The notes under the pieces were generated by a model. The model saw nothing but the letters and a program-made list of their open reading frames with translations, was not told the origin of the DNA and made no database searches. Shown in pieces: positions 47,510 to 55,892 of a stretch of DNA of 64,000 nucleotides. Origin of the DNA: Andeanibacterium sp036384795 (GTDB taxonomy: Bacteria > Pseudomonadota > Alphaproteobacteria > Sphingomonadales > Sphingomonadaceae); assembly GCA_036384795.1 (NCBI GenBank), contig DASVLP010000056.1:10867-74866 (forward strand), read 5' to 3'. Within the stretch, counting starts at the first letter, position 1. Each line of letters starts with the position of its first letter. A program made the translations under genes and the position numbers.

Positions 47510-47908
47510 ATGCATCCGAATTCGAGTTTTCCGCCGATCTCCCCCAGTGAGCTGCGCCATCGGCCGCGTGCGGCCGGCGACGATGCGGGCAACGACGAAG
47601 ACCTCGGCACCGGCGGGCAGGTCGGGATCGCCACCAAGACCCGTGCCAAGTCCAAGAAGCCCAGCCAGTACAAGGTGCTGATGCTGAACGACGACTACAC
47701 CCCGATGGAATTCGTGGTGATCGTGCTCAAGCGCTTCTTCCGCATGGACCTCGAACAGGCGACCCGGGTGATGCTGCACGTCCACCAGCGCGGCGTCGGC
47801 GTGTGCGGCATCTTCCCCTACGAAGTCGCCGAGACCAAGGTGAACCAGGTGATGGATTTCGCCCGCGAGAACCAGCACCCGCTGCAATGCACGCTCGAGA
47901 AGGCTTGA
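47510..47908 (+). CDS. clpS: ATP-dependent Clp protease adaptor ClpS
   Basis: This 132-residue adaptor hands N-degron substrates to ClpAP. The core (about residues 50-130) has VLMLNDDYTPMEFVVIVLKR, the binding-pocket region with Asn-Asp-Asp, VMLHVHQRGVGVCGIFPYEV and the end HPLQCTLEKA. The disordered N-terminal 45 residues are acidic and Gly-rich, as in other ClpS proteins. The clpA gene is not adjacent. Confidence 0.95.
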   Translation: MHPNSSFPPISPSELRHRPRAAGDDAGNDEDLGTGGQVGIATKTRAKSKKPSQYKVLMLNDDYTPMEFVVIVLKRFFRMDLEQATRVMLHVHQRGVGVCGIFPYEVAETKVNQVMDFARENQHPLQCTLEKA

Positions 47909-48018
47909 AGCGCAGGTTTTTCCGATGAATTTCGCCGCAGCTGCCGAACGGGCATGACCGCGCGTGCAACCCACGCTATAGCGCGCGCCTACCGTCCGCA
48001 GCAGGCTCTCCCCAGCGC

Positions 48019-49245
48019 TTGAAATTCATCACCGCCATCGATCGTTACATTTTCCGGCTCGTGCTGGTGCCGATGCTGGCTGTGTTCGTGATCGCGGCGT
48101 CGCTGCTCGTGCTCGACAAGATGCTCAAGCTGTTCGACCTCGTCGCGGTCGAGGGCGGACCGGTCAGCGTGGTGTTCAAGCTGCTCGCGAACCTGCTGCC
48201 GGAATACGCGAGTCTCGCGATTCCGCTGGGGCTGATGCTGGGCATCCTGCTCGCGTTTCGGCGCCTCGCCACGTCGAGCGAGCTCGACGTGATGCGCGCG
48301 GTTGGGCTGGGCTACACCCGCCTGCTGAGGGTGCCGTACCTGATCACGCTGGTGCTGGTGGTGGTGAACTTCGTGATCGTCGGCTATCTCCAGCCGTACG
48401 CGCTCTATTATTACGAGGAGCAGGAATACGAGCTCCAGACCGGTGCGCTGGGGGCCTCGATCAAGGTGGGCGAGTTCACCACGCTCGAAGACCGCATGTC
48501 GCTCAGGATCGAGAAGAGCGAAGACAACGGCCTCAAGCTGCTCGGCATCTTCGCCCGGGTGGCCGACAAAAACGGCCAGGTGCTATCGATCTCGGCGCGC
48601 GAGGGCAGGTTCCTCGCCAACCGCGAGAACCGCGACACGATCGTCCTCCACCTCGAGGACGGCACGATCATCCAGGACACCAAAGGCACCAGCCCCCGCG
48701 TGCTGAGCTTCTCGCAGCACGACCTGCCGATCGACTTGCCCAAGATCGAGGAATTCCGTCAGCGCGGCGGCAAGGATCGCGAGTACATCCTGCCCGAGCT
48801 CTTGCGCATCGGCTGGGCGCACGACGCCAGTCGCGAAGCGCGCACCACCAGCCAGGCGAACTTCAACTATCGGATGGTCGAGGTGGTGATGATGCTGCTG
48901 CTGCCGCTGCTCGCGGTCGCGCTGGCGATCCCGCCCAAGCGCTCGACCTCGGCGCTCGGGGTGTTCGTGTCGATCGTGATGGTGGTCGCATACCACAAGA
49001 TCAACGAATACGGGGAATCGGTCGCCTCGCTCGGGCGGATCGACCCGACCATCGCGCTATGGGGGCCGTTCGCGATCTTCGCGCTGATCATCGTGTGGAT
49101 GTACTACCGCGTGGCGTTCGTCCCGGGCGCGCAGGCGATCGGCGCGCTCGAGACTGCCTTTGCCAAGCTCGTCAAATGGCTGAAGCGGATCACCCGGCGC
49201 CGCCGCCGCTCGCACCAGATGGAAATGGTCGCCGATGCAGCTTGA
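48019..49245 (+). CDS. lptF: LPS export ABC transporter permease LptF
   Basis: This 408-residue inner-membrane subunit of LptB2FGC extracts lipopolysaccharide. Helices lie near residues 12-35, 55-78 and 100-122. A periplasmic beta-jellyroll follows (about residues 140-270: TGALGASIKVGEFTTLEDR), then three C-terminal helices (MMLLLPLLAVALAIPPKRS). The start appears to be TTG at 48019 (MKFITAIDRYIFRLV), matching the family N-terminus. It overlaps lptG by 11 bases. Confidence 0.93.
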   Translation: MKFITAIDRYIFRLVLVPMLAVFVIAASLLVLDKMLKLFDLVAVEGGPVSVVFKLLANLLPEYASLAIPLGLMLGILLAFRRLATSSELDVMRAVGLGYTRLLRVPYLITLVLVVVNFVIVGYLQPYALYYYEEQEYELQTGALGASIKVGEFTTLEDRMSLRIEKSEDNGLKLLGIFARVADKNGQVLSISAREGRFLANRENRDTIVLHLEDGTIIQDTKGTSPRVLSFSQHDLPIDLPKIEEFRQRGGKDREYILPELLRIGWAHDASREARTTSQANFNYRMVEVVMMLLLPLLAVALAIPPKRSTSALGVFVSIVMVVAYHKINEYGESVASLGRIDPTIALWGPFAIFALIIVWMYYRVAFVPGAQAIGALETAFAKLVKWLKRITRRRRRSHQMEMVADAA

Positions 49246-50332
49246 TTTCTTCCCCTCGCGGACGGTCACCTGGTACCTCGCGAAATTGTTCATCGTGCGC
49301 ATCCTGGCGGTGCTGGTGATGCTGGTGCTGGTGCTGCAGATGCTCGACCTGCTCGGCGAAAGCGGCAAGATCCTGGGTTATCCGGGGAACGGCGAAGCCC
49401 AGTTGTGGTATTATGTCTCGCTCCGCGCGCCGCAGCTCGTCGCGCGATTCCTGCCTTATTCGGTGCTGCTGGCGACGATCATCACCCTCGCGACGCTGAA
49501 CCAGAACAGCGAGGTCGTCGCGATGAAGGCCGCGGGGATGTCGGCGCACCAGGTGCTTGCGCCGCTGCTGCTGACCGCCCTGGTCGTCTCGGGGGTGAGC
49601 TTCACCTTCAACGAGCGGATCGTGACCCGCGCGACCGCTGCGCTCACTGCCTGGAGCAATGCGAACTACGGTCCGGTCCCGCGGCAATCGGGGGTGCGCA
49701 CCAACGTCTATCTCGCCGACGGGCCGAACATCCTTGCGGCGCGCACGGTGGTCGGCACCGGCAACGCGATGACGATGCAGGACGTCACCTTCTACCGCCG
49801 CGACGCGAACGACATGATTCAAGAGCAGATCCGATCCCCGCGCGCGACGTACGCCAACCCCGGCTGGCGGCTCGAAAGCCCGACCCGGTTCGACGTGGCC
49901 GAGGCGACCAGCGGCGCAATCGCCCCGCTGGTGGTCGCGCCCGAGCTGACTCCGGCCAAAGTCGCGATCAGCAGCGTCGATGCCGATTCGGAAGACGTGA
50001 TCGAGCTCAAGCGCTCGATCGACCTGCTTTCGGGCGCGGGGCGCCGGACCGCGGAACTGCGCAGCAAGTGGTGGCACAAGTTCTCCGGGCCGCTGTCGGC
50101 GGTGCTGATGCCGCTGCTCGGCGCGGTCGCGGCGTTCGGACTTGCACGCTCGGGCCAGCTGTTCGTCCGAGCGGTGATCGGGATGGCGCTCGGCTTTGCC
50201 TATTTCGTGATCGACAATGCCGCGCTCGCGATGGGCAACTTCGGCGGCTATCCGCCGCTGCTCGCCGCCTGGGCGCCGTTCCTACTGTTCCTGCTGGTGG
50301 GCGAGACGGTGCTGATCAGGACCGAGGAATAG
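49235..50332 (+). CDS. lptG: LPS export ABC transporter permease LptG
   Basis: This 365-residue partner of LptF starts MQLDFFPSRTVTWYLAKLFI. It has helices at the N-terminus (ILAVLVMLVLVLQMLDLL), the conserved VASLLATIITLATLNQNSEVVAMKAAGMS-type coupling region, a periplasmic jellyroll and C-terminal helices. Translation is coupled to lptF through the 11-base overlap. The stop lies seven bases from the convergent desaturase gene. Confidence 0.94.
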   Translation: MQLDFFPSRTVTWYLAKLFIVRILAVLVMLVLVLQMLDLLGESGKILGYPGNGEAQLWYYVSLRAPQLVARFLPYSVLLATIITLATLNQNSEVVAMKAAGMSAHQVLAPLLLTALVVSGVSFTFNERIVTRATAALTAWSNANYGPVPRQSGVRTNVYLADGPNILAARTVVGTGNAMTMQDVTFYRRDANDMIQEQIRSPRATYANPGWRLESPTRFDVAEATSGAIAPLVVAPELTPAKVAISSVDADSEDVIELKRSIDLLSGAGRRTAELRSKWWHKFSGPLSAVLMPLLGAVAAFGLARSGQLFVRAVIGMALGFAYFVIDNAALAMGNFGGYPPLLAAWAPFLLFLLVGETVLIRTEE

Positions 50333-50338
50333 GCTGTC

Positions 50339-51427
50339 TCAGGCCGGCCGGATCGTGCTGCGGACGATCCTGACCACCAATACCGCCATGCCCTTGTGGT
50401 TCGCGCCGTGGTAGGTTTGGCCTTGGCCGAACCGCGCCGCGAGCCGCCGATGCGCCTCGCCCAGCGAATGATAGGGCAGGCTCGGCAGCAAGTGATGCAA
50501 TGCGTGATAGCGCAAGCCCACCGGCGCCCACAGCTCCGCGAACGGCGATGGCGGCGGCACGTTGACCGAATCGAGATACTGCGCGGTCACCGTCATCGCC
50601 TCGCCGTCGTTCTCCCACAAGTGCGCGACGAGCGTGCGCAACTGGTTGAGCACCGCGGTGACCGAGAACACCGCCAGCGCGACCAACAGCGGGTGCCAGC
50701 CGAGCAGCGGAACGCTGGCCATCAGCGCGATTGCCCAGACGCACGCGCCGAGCTCTTGCCAGAACACCTGGCGCTTGAACTCGCCCTCGGCCGGGCGGCG
50801 GCGGAACTCGGGATTGATCGACAGAGCCGAGAAGCGCTCCCACACCAGCCGCCGCAGCGGCGGAACGATCGCGCCGAGCGGTGTCAGAATGCCGAAGCGG
50901 ATCACCAGTGCCGGCGGCGCGAGCAGGGAGACCAGCAGAAATGCCGGCAGCGACCACCACTTCATCCGCGCGAGCGGCAGGTATTCCGGGTCCTCGATCG
51001 TGCCGTAGCGGGTGCGCGCGTGGTGCAGCGTGTGGACGTTCTCGTACATCAGCGACGGGGTCAGCATCGGGATGCCGACGAGCAGGTTCCATGCCAGCCG
51101 GAAGCCGGGCAAGGCGGTGCGGTGGATATGGGTCAGCTCGTGAATGAACAGCAGCGCGCGATAGAGCGCGAGCGCCGCGATCACGCCCGAGCCGATAGCC
51201 GGCAACGGATTATGAAGCAGGATCGCGCCCGCCAATGCCGCGTAGCCGACCAGCGCCGACAGCAGCATGTCGGGCCAGTAGATGTCCGCCCGCGCGGTGC
51301 CGATGTCGCGGGTCAGCTCGGCCGCGGCGCGCAGCATCTCCTTGTCGTCGGCGATCTCGGCCGAGCGCACGCGCGCGGCGGCGCGCGGCGTAGCGGCGGG
51401 GACATCGACGAGTTGGTGGGCGGTCAT
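50339..51427 (-). CDS. Membrane fatty acid desaturase family protein
   Basis: This 362-residue integral membrane di-iron enzyme has three His boxes: HELTHIH at about residue 115, HTLHHAR at about 150 and HALHHLLP at about 305. Four or more hydrophobic helices surround them. It introduces a double bond or hydroxyl into an acyl chain or a related lipid such as a carotenoid. The exact substrate is not decided. It probably stands alone; the upstream acetyltransferase-like gene is divergent. Confidence 0.9.
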   Translation of the reverse strand: MTAHQLVDVPAATPRAAARVRSAEIADDKEMLRAAAELTRDIGTARADIYWPDMLLSALVGYAALAGAILLHNPLPAIGSGVIAALALYRALLFIHELTHIHRTALPGFRLAWNLLVGIPMLTPSLMYENVHTLHHARTRYGTIEDPEYLPLARMKWWSLPAFLLVSLLAPPALVIRFGILTPLGAIVPPLRRLVWERFSALSINPEFRRRPAEGEFKRQVFWQELGACVWAIALMASVPLLGWHPLLVALAVFSVTAVLNQLRTLVAHLWENDGEAMTVTAQYLDSVNVPPPSPFAELWAPVGLRYHALHHLLPSLPYHSLGEAHRRLAARFGQGQTYHGANHKGMAVLVVRIVRSTIRPA

Positions 51428-51553
51428 GGGTCTTTCCGGCTTGGCCCTCTGCTAGAAAATCGTGGCGGGAACATGTCAAGCGCGCGCTGAACCAAGCCTT
51501 GCTTGACAACTGGCCGCCGCCGCCCGCAGGAGCCGCCGTCCCCCACGAGAGGA

Positions 51554-52717
51554 ATGACGGTGGCCAACCCCGAGCTAGTGATCGCCCCGGTTGCGGGCAA
51601 GAAGGACTTGAACGCCTTCATCGACGTCCATTACCGCCTGAACGAGAGCGACCCGAACTGGGTGCCGCAATTGCGCAGCGAGCTGGTCGAGCTGGTCACC
51701 CCGGGCAAGAACCCGTTCTTCGAGCATGCGCGCTGGCAGTTCTACCTCGCCCGGCGGGGCGACCGGGTGGTCGGGCGCATCTCCGCCCACATCGACGAAC
51801 TGGCGCTGGCGCAGCCCGCGGACAAGGGCTTCGGCCCCGGCTGCGGACAATGGGGCTATCTCGAGGCGGAGGACGAGGAAACCGCACACGCGCTGATCGC
51901 TCAGGCCGAAGACTGGCTGAGCGGCCAGGGGATGACCCGCGTGCTCGCGCCGATCAGCATGTCGATCTGGGAAGAGCCGGGCTTGCTGGTGAAAGGCCAT
52001 GACCATCCGCCGACGGTGATGATGGGGCACCAGAACCCGGCCTATCGCGGTTGGATCGAGCGCGTGGGCTATCAGCCGGCCAAGAAGCTGCTGACCTACG
52101 ACCTCGACATAACCAAGGAATTCCCCCCGCTGGTCCGGCGGATCGTCGCCGCCGGCGAGAAGAACCCGCGGATCAGGATCCGCCCGGTCGAGATCAAGCA
52201 CTTCGCGCGCGAGGCGGCGATCGTGATCGACATCCTCAACGATGCCTGGTCCGACAACTGGGGCTTCGTGCCGTTCACGGCGAAAGAGGCCGCGTACGGC
52301 GGCAAGAAGATGACGCCGCTGATCCGCGAGGACCTCAACATGATTGCCGAGCTCGACGGCGAACCGGTGGCGTTCATGCTGACCTGGTCGAACGCCAACG
52401 AGCCGATCAAGCAGATCGGCGGAAAGCTGTTGCCGTTCGGCTGGCTCAAGATGCTGATGTGGCTGAAAAACCCGAAGTGCAACACGATGCGGGTGCCCCT
52501 GATGGGGGTGAAGAAGAAGTTCCACAACTCGCGGCTCGCGAGCCAGCTTGCCTTCATGATGATCGAATACATCCGCCGCAACTCGGTGAAGAGCTACGGC
52601 GCGACCCGCGGCGAGATCGGCTGGATCCTCGACGACAACCAGGGGATGATCGCGATCGCCGACGCGATCGACAGCAAGGTCAATAAGGAATATCTGATCT
52701 ACGAAAAGGCGCTGTAG
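51554..52717 (+). CDS. Large GNAT-like acetyltransferase family protein
   Basis: This 387-residue protein is of a type found across alphaproteobacteria and usually annotated as N-acetyltransferase. The N-terminal half has ELVIAPVAGKKDLNAFIDVH and FYLARRGDRVVGRISAHID, a GNAT-like strand pair. The middle carries HDHPPTVMMGHQNPAYRGWIER. The C-terminal part repeats a GNAT-like fold (MIAELDGEPVAFMLTWSNAN, GATRGEIGWILDDNQGM). Substrate is unknown. A GTG at 51560 has a better-spaced AGAGGA than the ATG at 51554, so the real start may be six bases later. Confidence 0.78.
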   Translation: MTVANPELVIAPVAGKKDLNAFIDVHYRLNESDPNWVPQLRSELVELVTPGKNPFFEHARWQFYLARRGDRVVGRISAHIDELALAQPADKGFGPGCGQWGYLEAEDEETAHALIAQAEDWLSGQGMTRVLAPISMSIWEEPGLLVKGHDHPPTVMMGHQNPAYRGWIERVGYQPAKKLLTYDLDITKEFPPLVRRIVAAGEKNPRIRIRPVEIKHFAREAAIVIDILNDAWSDNWGFVPFTAKEAAYGGKKMTPLIREDLNMIAELDGEPVAFMLTWSNANEPIKQIGGKLLPFGWLKMLMWLKNPKCNTMRVPLMGVKKKFHNSRLASQLAFMMIEYIRRNSVKSYGATRGEIGWILDDNQGMIAIADAIDSKVNKEYLIYEKAL

Positions 52718-52767
52718 GCGCGGTACTCGGCACCGTCTTTTTAGAACGCAGCCGGCCCCCGAACGAA

Positions 52768-52798
52768 AAAGGCCTCCACCACGTGGGTAGAGGCCTTT
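52768..52798. terminator. Bidirectional terminator-like hairpin
   Basis: AAAGGCCTC at 52768 pairs with GAGGCCTTT at 52790-52798. The loop contains CCACGTGG, itself a small palindrome. It has a short T run on the plus strand and a five-T run on the minus strand. It lies 50 bases after the acetyltransferase-like gene. Confidence 0.65.
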
Positions 52799-52886
52799 CG
52801 GGATCGTATCACCAGCCGCTTGGACGGGAGGGGGGTCTCGGCGGTGACAAAGGTAGAATGCACGGCCCCGAACGGGGTTCCCTCGC

Positions 52887-52929
52887 CCGCTTAAAAAAAT
52901 CGAATTTTTTTCGATTTTTCTGTAAGCGG
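52887..52929. repeat. Long AT-rich palindrome between acetyltransferase gene and phyR
   Basis: The outer arms CCGCTTA/TAAGCGG enclose an inner 10-base perfect stem, AAAAATCGAA/TTCGATTTTT, with a five-T loop. It could form a cruciform, a terminator or a protein site. It ends 53 bases before the phyR promoter. Confidence 0.7.
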
Positions 52930-52982
52930 CTGTTTTAGCTAAAAGTTTCCGCCGTTCGCAGCTTCCGCTTGGATAACGTACG

Positions 52983-53007
52983 GGAACCAGTCGCCGGCTC
53001 CGCCGTT
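52983..53007 (+). promoter_or_regulatory. EcfG-type promoter of phyR
   Basis: GGAAC, exactly 16 bases, CGTT: a perfect match to the general stress sigma factor consensus. It lies 37 bases before the phyR ATG, so phyR should be induced by the sigma factor it releases. Confidence 0.88.
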
Positions 53008-53043
53008 GCAGGCAGAGCGCCAGTGCCAAAGGGAAGGGGTTTT

Positions 53044-53835
53044 ATGCCGCTTGGTGACCAGATCGCCGCCGAATTGCCGTATCTTCGTCGTTATGCCCGC
53101 GCACTGACCGGCTCCCAGGCCGTCGGTGACGCGCTCGTTAGGGAAACGCTCGAAGCGGCGCTCGAGGATCCCGCCATGCGGGCCGAGCTCGGGCAAGGGC
53201 GCGTCGCGCTTTACCGGGTATTCAATCGCGTGTGCGCCGAGGGCCCGCAGGTGCAGCTTGCCGGCGAGCCGAGCACCGAGCACGAGGCCGCCGCGCAGCG
53301 CCAGCTGCAGCGGGTTACTCCGCTGCGCCGCCAGGCCTTGCTGCTGATGACGGTCGAAGAGTTCAGCCCGGCCGACGCGGCAGAAATCCTCGACATCGAC
53401 GAAAGCGAGGTCGAGCGGCTCGCACAGGAAGCGATGGAAGAGATCGAGCGCGAAACCGCCACCAAGGTTCTGATCATCGAGGACGAGCCGCTGATTTCGA
53501 TGCAGCTCGAGAACCTCGTCACCTCGCTCGGCCATTCGGTGTGCGGCATCGCCGCGACGCGGCGCCAGGCGCAGGACATCGTCGCCGACCGCAAGCCCGG
53601 CCTGGTGCTGGCCGACATCCAGTTGGCCGACGGCAGCTCCGGCCTCGACGCGGTGGACGATATCCTCTCGGCGATGGAAGTGCCGGTGATCTTCATCACC
53701 GCCTATCCCGAGCGTCTGCTGACCGGCAGTTGCCGCGAGCCGACTTATCTCGTGACCAAGCCGTTCAAGGAAACCACCGTGCGCGCGGCGATCAGTCAGG
53801 CGCTGTTCTTCGGCTCCCGCAAGCCGGTGGCGTAG
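53044..53835 (+). CDS. phyR: General stress response regulator PhyR (anti-anti-sigma factor)
   Basis: This 263-residue protein has an N-terminal sigma-factor-like domain (about residues 1-130, ELPYLRRYARALTGSQAVGD and a degenerate sigma4, FSPADAAEILDIDESEVERL). A C-terminal receiver domain spans about 140-255 (VLIIEDEPLISMQLENLVTS, phospho-acceptor Asp191 in LVLADIQLADG, Lys in YLVTKPFKE). When phosphorylated it binds NepR and frees EcfG. ATG 53044 has AAGGGAAGGGG upstream. Its 3' end overlaps the convergent kinase gene by 40 bases. Confidence 0.96.
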   Translation: MPLGDQIAAELPYLRRYARALTGSQAVGDALVRETLEAALEDPAMRAELGQGRVALYRVFNRVCAEGPQVQLAGEPSTEHEAAAQRQLQRVTPLRRQALLLMTVEEFSPADAAEILDIDESEVERLAQEAMEEIERETATKVLIIEDEPLISMQLENLVTSLGHSVCGIAATRRQAQDIVADRKPGLVLADIQLADGSSGLDAVDDILSAMEVPVIFITAYPERLLTGSCREPTYLVTKPFKETTVRAAISQALFFGSRKPVA

Positions 53836-55514
53836 CGCCGGTCCGACGCGACTTCCCGAATTGCGAACGGGTTGGGCTTCCTCACCGGCACGGTGAGGGT
53901 GCAGCGCACGCCGTCGGGATCGAAGTGCATCTCGACCGGGTTCTGCAGCTCGTTCGCGACGATCCGCTCGATCAACTCCATTCCGAAGCCGCGCTTGCGC
54001 TGCTCCGGGACCGGCGGCCCGCCTTCCTCGCGCCACGAGATGCGCGCGAGGTTCTCGCCGAGGCGCACCCAATCGATCCACAGCCGGCCGCCGGGCCGGC
54101 TGAGCGCGCCGTACTTCGCCGCATTGGTCGCCAGCTCATGGATCGCCAGGCCCAGCGACAGCGCATCGTTGGGTGCCAATTCGACCGCAGGGCCCGTGAT
54201 CTCGATCATCTGGCCCATGTCGCGCGAATAAGGCGTAAGCTCCGCCTCGATCACCGCGCGGATCGGGGTGCTGCCCCATTGAGAGTTGGTCAGCAGGTCG
54301 TGCGTGGCGGAAAGTGCGCGGATGCGGCCTTCCAGCCGTTCGGTGAAATCATCCAGGGTCTGCGAACGGCGCTTGGTCAGCGCGACGATCGACAGCACGT
54401 TGGCCAGCGTGTTCTTCACCCGGTGGTTGAGCTCGCGCGACAGTGAATCGCGGATCGAGATCTGCTGCTCGAACCAGGTAAGCCGCGCCGAATCCTCCAG
54501 CGCCTGCTGGCTGATGATCCGGGCCAGCAGCATCAGCAGCGTGGCTCCGGCGAGGCCGAAGGCAAGCGTGGCGATCGCCAGCGGCGTCAGCGGCAGGCGA
54601 TCGCGCGCGGTGACCACGACCGTCCAGCGGTGATTGGCGATCGTCAGCGGGGATTTGACGCTCGCGCCGCTTGCGCCGACGGATCCTATGCTTGCCAGCA
54701 GGTGCGCCGGCTCCCGGGTTCCGTCGTAAAGCCGCACGGCAAGATCCCTGATCCCTTCCTGTTGAAGCACCGTGGCGAGGAAATCGTGCGCATTGAAAGA
54801 GCCGTAGACGAAGCCGCGCAGCCGCTGCGACGGGGCGGCCGCCGGCATGCCGGCCGCGTCGGCGAACACCGGCATGTAGATAATGAACCCGGGCGAATCG
54901 GTCTGGCGATCCTTCAGCAGCACCAGTTTGCCGCTGGCAGTGGGCCGGCCGGAGCGCTCGGCTTCGAGCATGGCCGCCCGCCGCACGGGCTCCGAATACA
55001 TGTCAAACCCGAGCGTTGTCGGACCCCCGCCGGTCACATTGACCATGTAGGCAACCGGCATGGCATACGGTTGGCCCGGGTCGAGCGGAGGACGCAACCG
55101 TACGCCCTTGCCATACTGCAGCGCCATCGCGCGGTTGAATGCGTCGACCTGGTTACGCTCGATCCGGGGTGCCCAGCCGATGCTGCGCGCGCCGCGATAA
55201 TCGCTGCCGAGCCACAGCTGCCCGACAAAATGACGAAACTGGGTTTCCGGCGTGCCGGAGCGGATCGCGAACAGCACCGCGCTCGCGCGCAAATAGGAAG
55301 CATTAGTGTTCGCCTTGCGCTCGAGCGCCGAGGCAATCGCGCCCGAGCGCTCGTCCAGCTGGGCCATCTCGCTGCGCACCGCGGCGCGCTCGATCGCGAA
55401 CGTGCCGAGCAGCGTGACCGCTGCCACCAGGATGAATATCGCCAGCGGCCCCGCGCGGGGATGCCGCGCGAACCGGTGCCGTGCCTTACTGGTTCGGGAT
55501 AACAATCGCTCCAA
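53796..55514 (-). CDS. HWE/HisKA_2-type sensor histidine kinase with CHASE-like domain
   Basis: This roughly 572-residue membrane kinase has helices near the N-terminus (LAIFILVAAVTLLGTFAIER) and near residue 320 (LAIATLAFGLAGATLLMLLA). They enclose a periplasmic CHASE-type sensor (SIGWAPRIERNQVDAFNRAM, PVAYMVNVTGGGPTTLGFDM). The dimerisation/His box is ELNHRVKNTLANVLSIV, and the ATPase has HELATNAAKYGALS and GFGMELIERI. Its place between phyR and nepR-ecfG points to control of PhyR phosphorylation, as for the PhyK/PhyP proteins; kinase against phosphatase is open. The likely start is TTG at 55514 (GAGGGG upstream); the frame stays open to 55628. Confidence 0.88.
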   Translation of the reverse strand: MERLLSRTSKARHRFARHPRAGPLAIFILVAAVTLLGTFAIERAAVRSEMAQLDERSGAIASALERKANTNASYLRASAVLFAIRSGTPETQFRHFVGQLWLGSDYRGARSIGWAPRIERNQVDAFNRAMALQYGKGVRLRPPLDPGQPYAMPVAYMVNVTGGGPTTLGFDMYSEPVRRAAMLEAERSGRPTASGKLVLLKDRQTDSPGFIIYMPVFADAAGMPAAAPSQRLRGFVYGSFNAHDFLATVLQQEGIRDLAVRLYDGTREPAHLLASIGSVGASGASVKSPLTIANHRWTVVVTARDRLPLTPLAIATLAFGLAGATLLMLLARIISQQALEDSARLTWFEQQISIRDSLSRELNHRVKNTLANVLSIVALTKRRSQTLDDFTERLEGRIRALSATHDLLTNSQWGSTPIRAVIEAELTPYSRDMGQMIEITGPAVELAPNDALSLGLAIHELATNAAKYGALSRPGGRLWIDWVRLGENLARISWREEGGPPVPEQRKRGFGMELIERIVANELQNPVEMHFDPDGVRCTLTVPVRKPNPFAIREVASDRRYATGLREPKNSA

Positions 55515-55642
55515 GCCCGACAGCCCCTCGTTCGGACGTTCCCCCGCGGCGGCAAGCCGGCACCCGCCGGCTGGTCGCCATGTGCGAGCGCCCGATGATT
55601 GCACGCTTGCCCCGGTTCCCTTAGGCAACGGGACTCATGGCG

Positions 55643-55667
55643 GGAACAAGAATCCGCCGGTTTCGTT
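55643..55667 (+). promoter_or_regulatory. EcfG-type promoter of nepR-ecfG
   Basis: GGAAC, 16 bases, CGTT: identical in both elements and spacing to the phyR promoter. It lies 49 bases before the nepR ATG and implies positive autoregulation of ecfG. Confidence 0.88.
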
Positions 55668-55715
55668 CCAATTTCGGACCACAGCGCGATTTCGCGGGGA
55701 GCGGTGACAAAGCCC

Positions 55716-55892
55716 ATGTCGGCAGTTGAGAAGAAGAAAGGAGCGCGCGTGCACAAGCAGGGCGCGACCACGACGAACGAACCGCCCGAATGGGCTGCAG
55801 GGCTCAAGCGGCTCTACGATTCGGTCGTCGAAGAGCCTCTGCCCGACGCGTTCAAGGATTTGTTGTCGCGGCTCGACGACAACCACTCATGA
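55716..55892 (+). CDS. nepR: Anti-sigma factor NepR
   Basis: This 58-residue protein holds EcfG inactive until PhyR-P binds it. The conserved core is LKRLYDSVVEEPLPDAFKDL, with the EEPLPD hinge between the two helices, and it ends LLSRLDDNHS. The N-terminal 20 residues are basic and disordered, as in the family. The ATG at 55716 is chosen; a GTG at 55704 in the same frame is closer to GGGGAG and may be used instead. Its stop overlaps the ecfG ATG (ATGA), giving coupled synthesis of sigma and anti-sigma factor. Confidence 0.93.
   Translation: MSAVEKKKGARVHKQGATTTNEPPEWAAGLKRLYDSVVEEPLPDAFKDLLSRLDDNHS

Larger units (their letters stand above)
52718..53043. other. Intergenic region upstream of phyR with two hairpins
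   Basis: This 326-base gap contains a terminator-like hairpin (52768-52798), a long AT-rich palindrome (52887-52929) and the EcfG-type promoter of phyR (52983-53007), each listed separately. No protein gene is supported. A small RNA between 52800 and 52930 is possible, but no promoter for it was seen. Confidence 0.6.
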
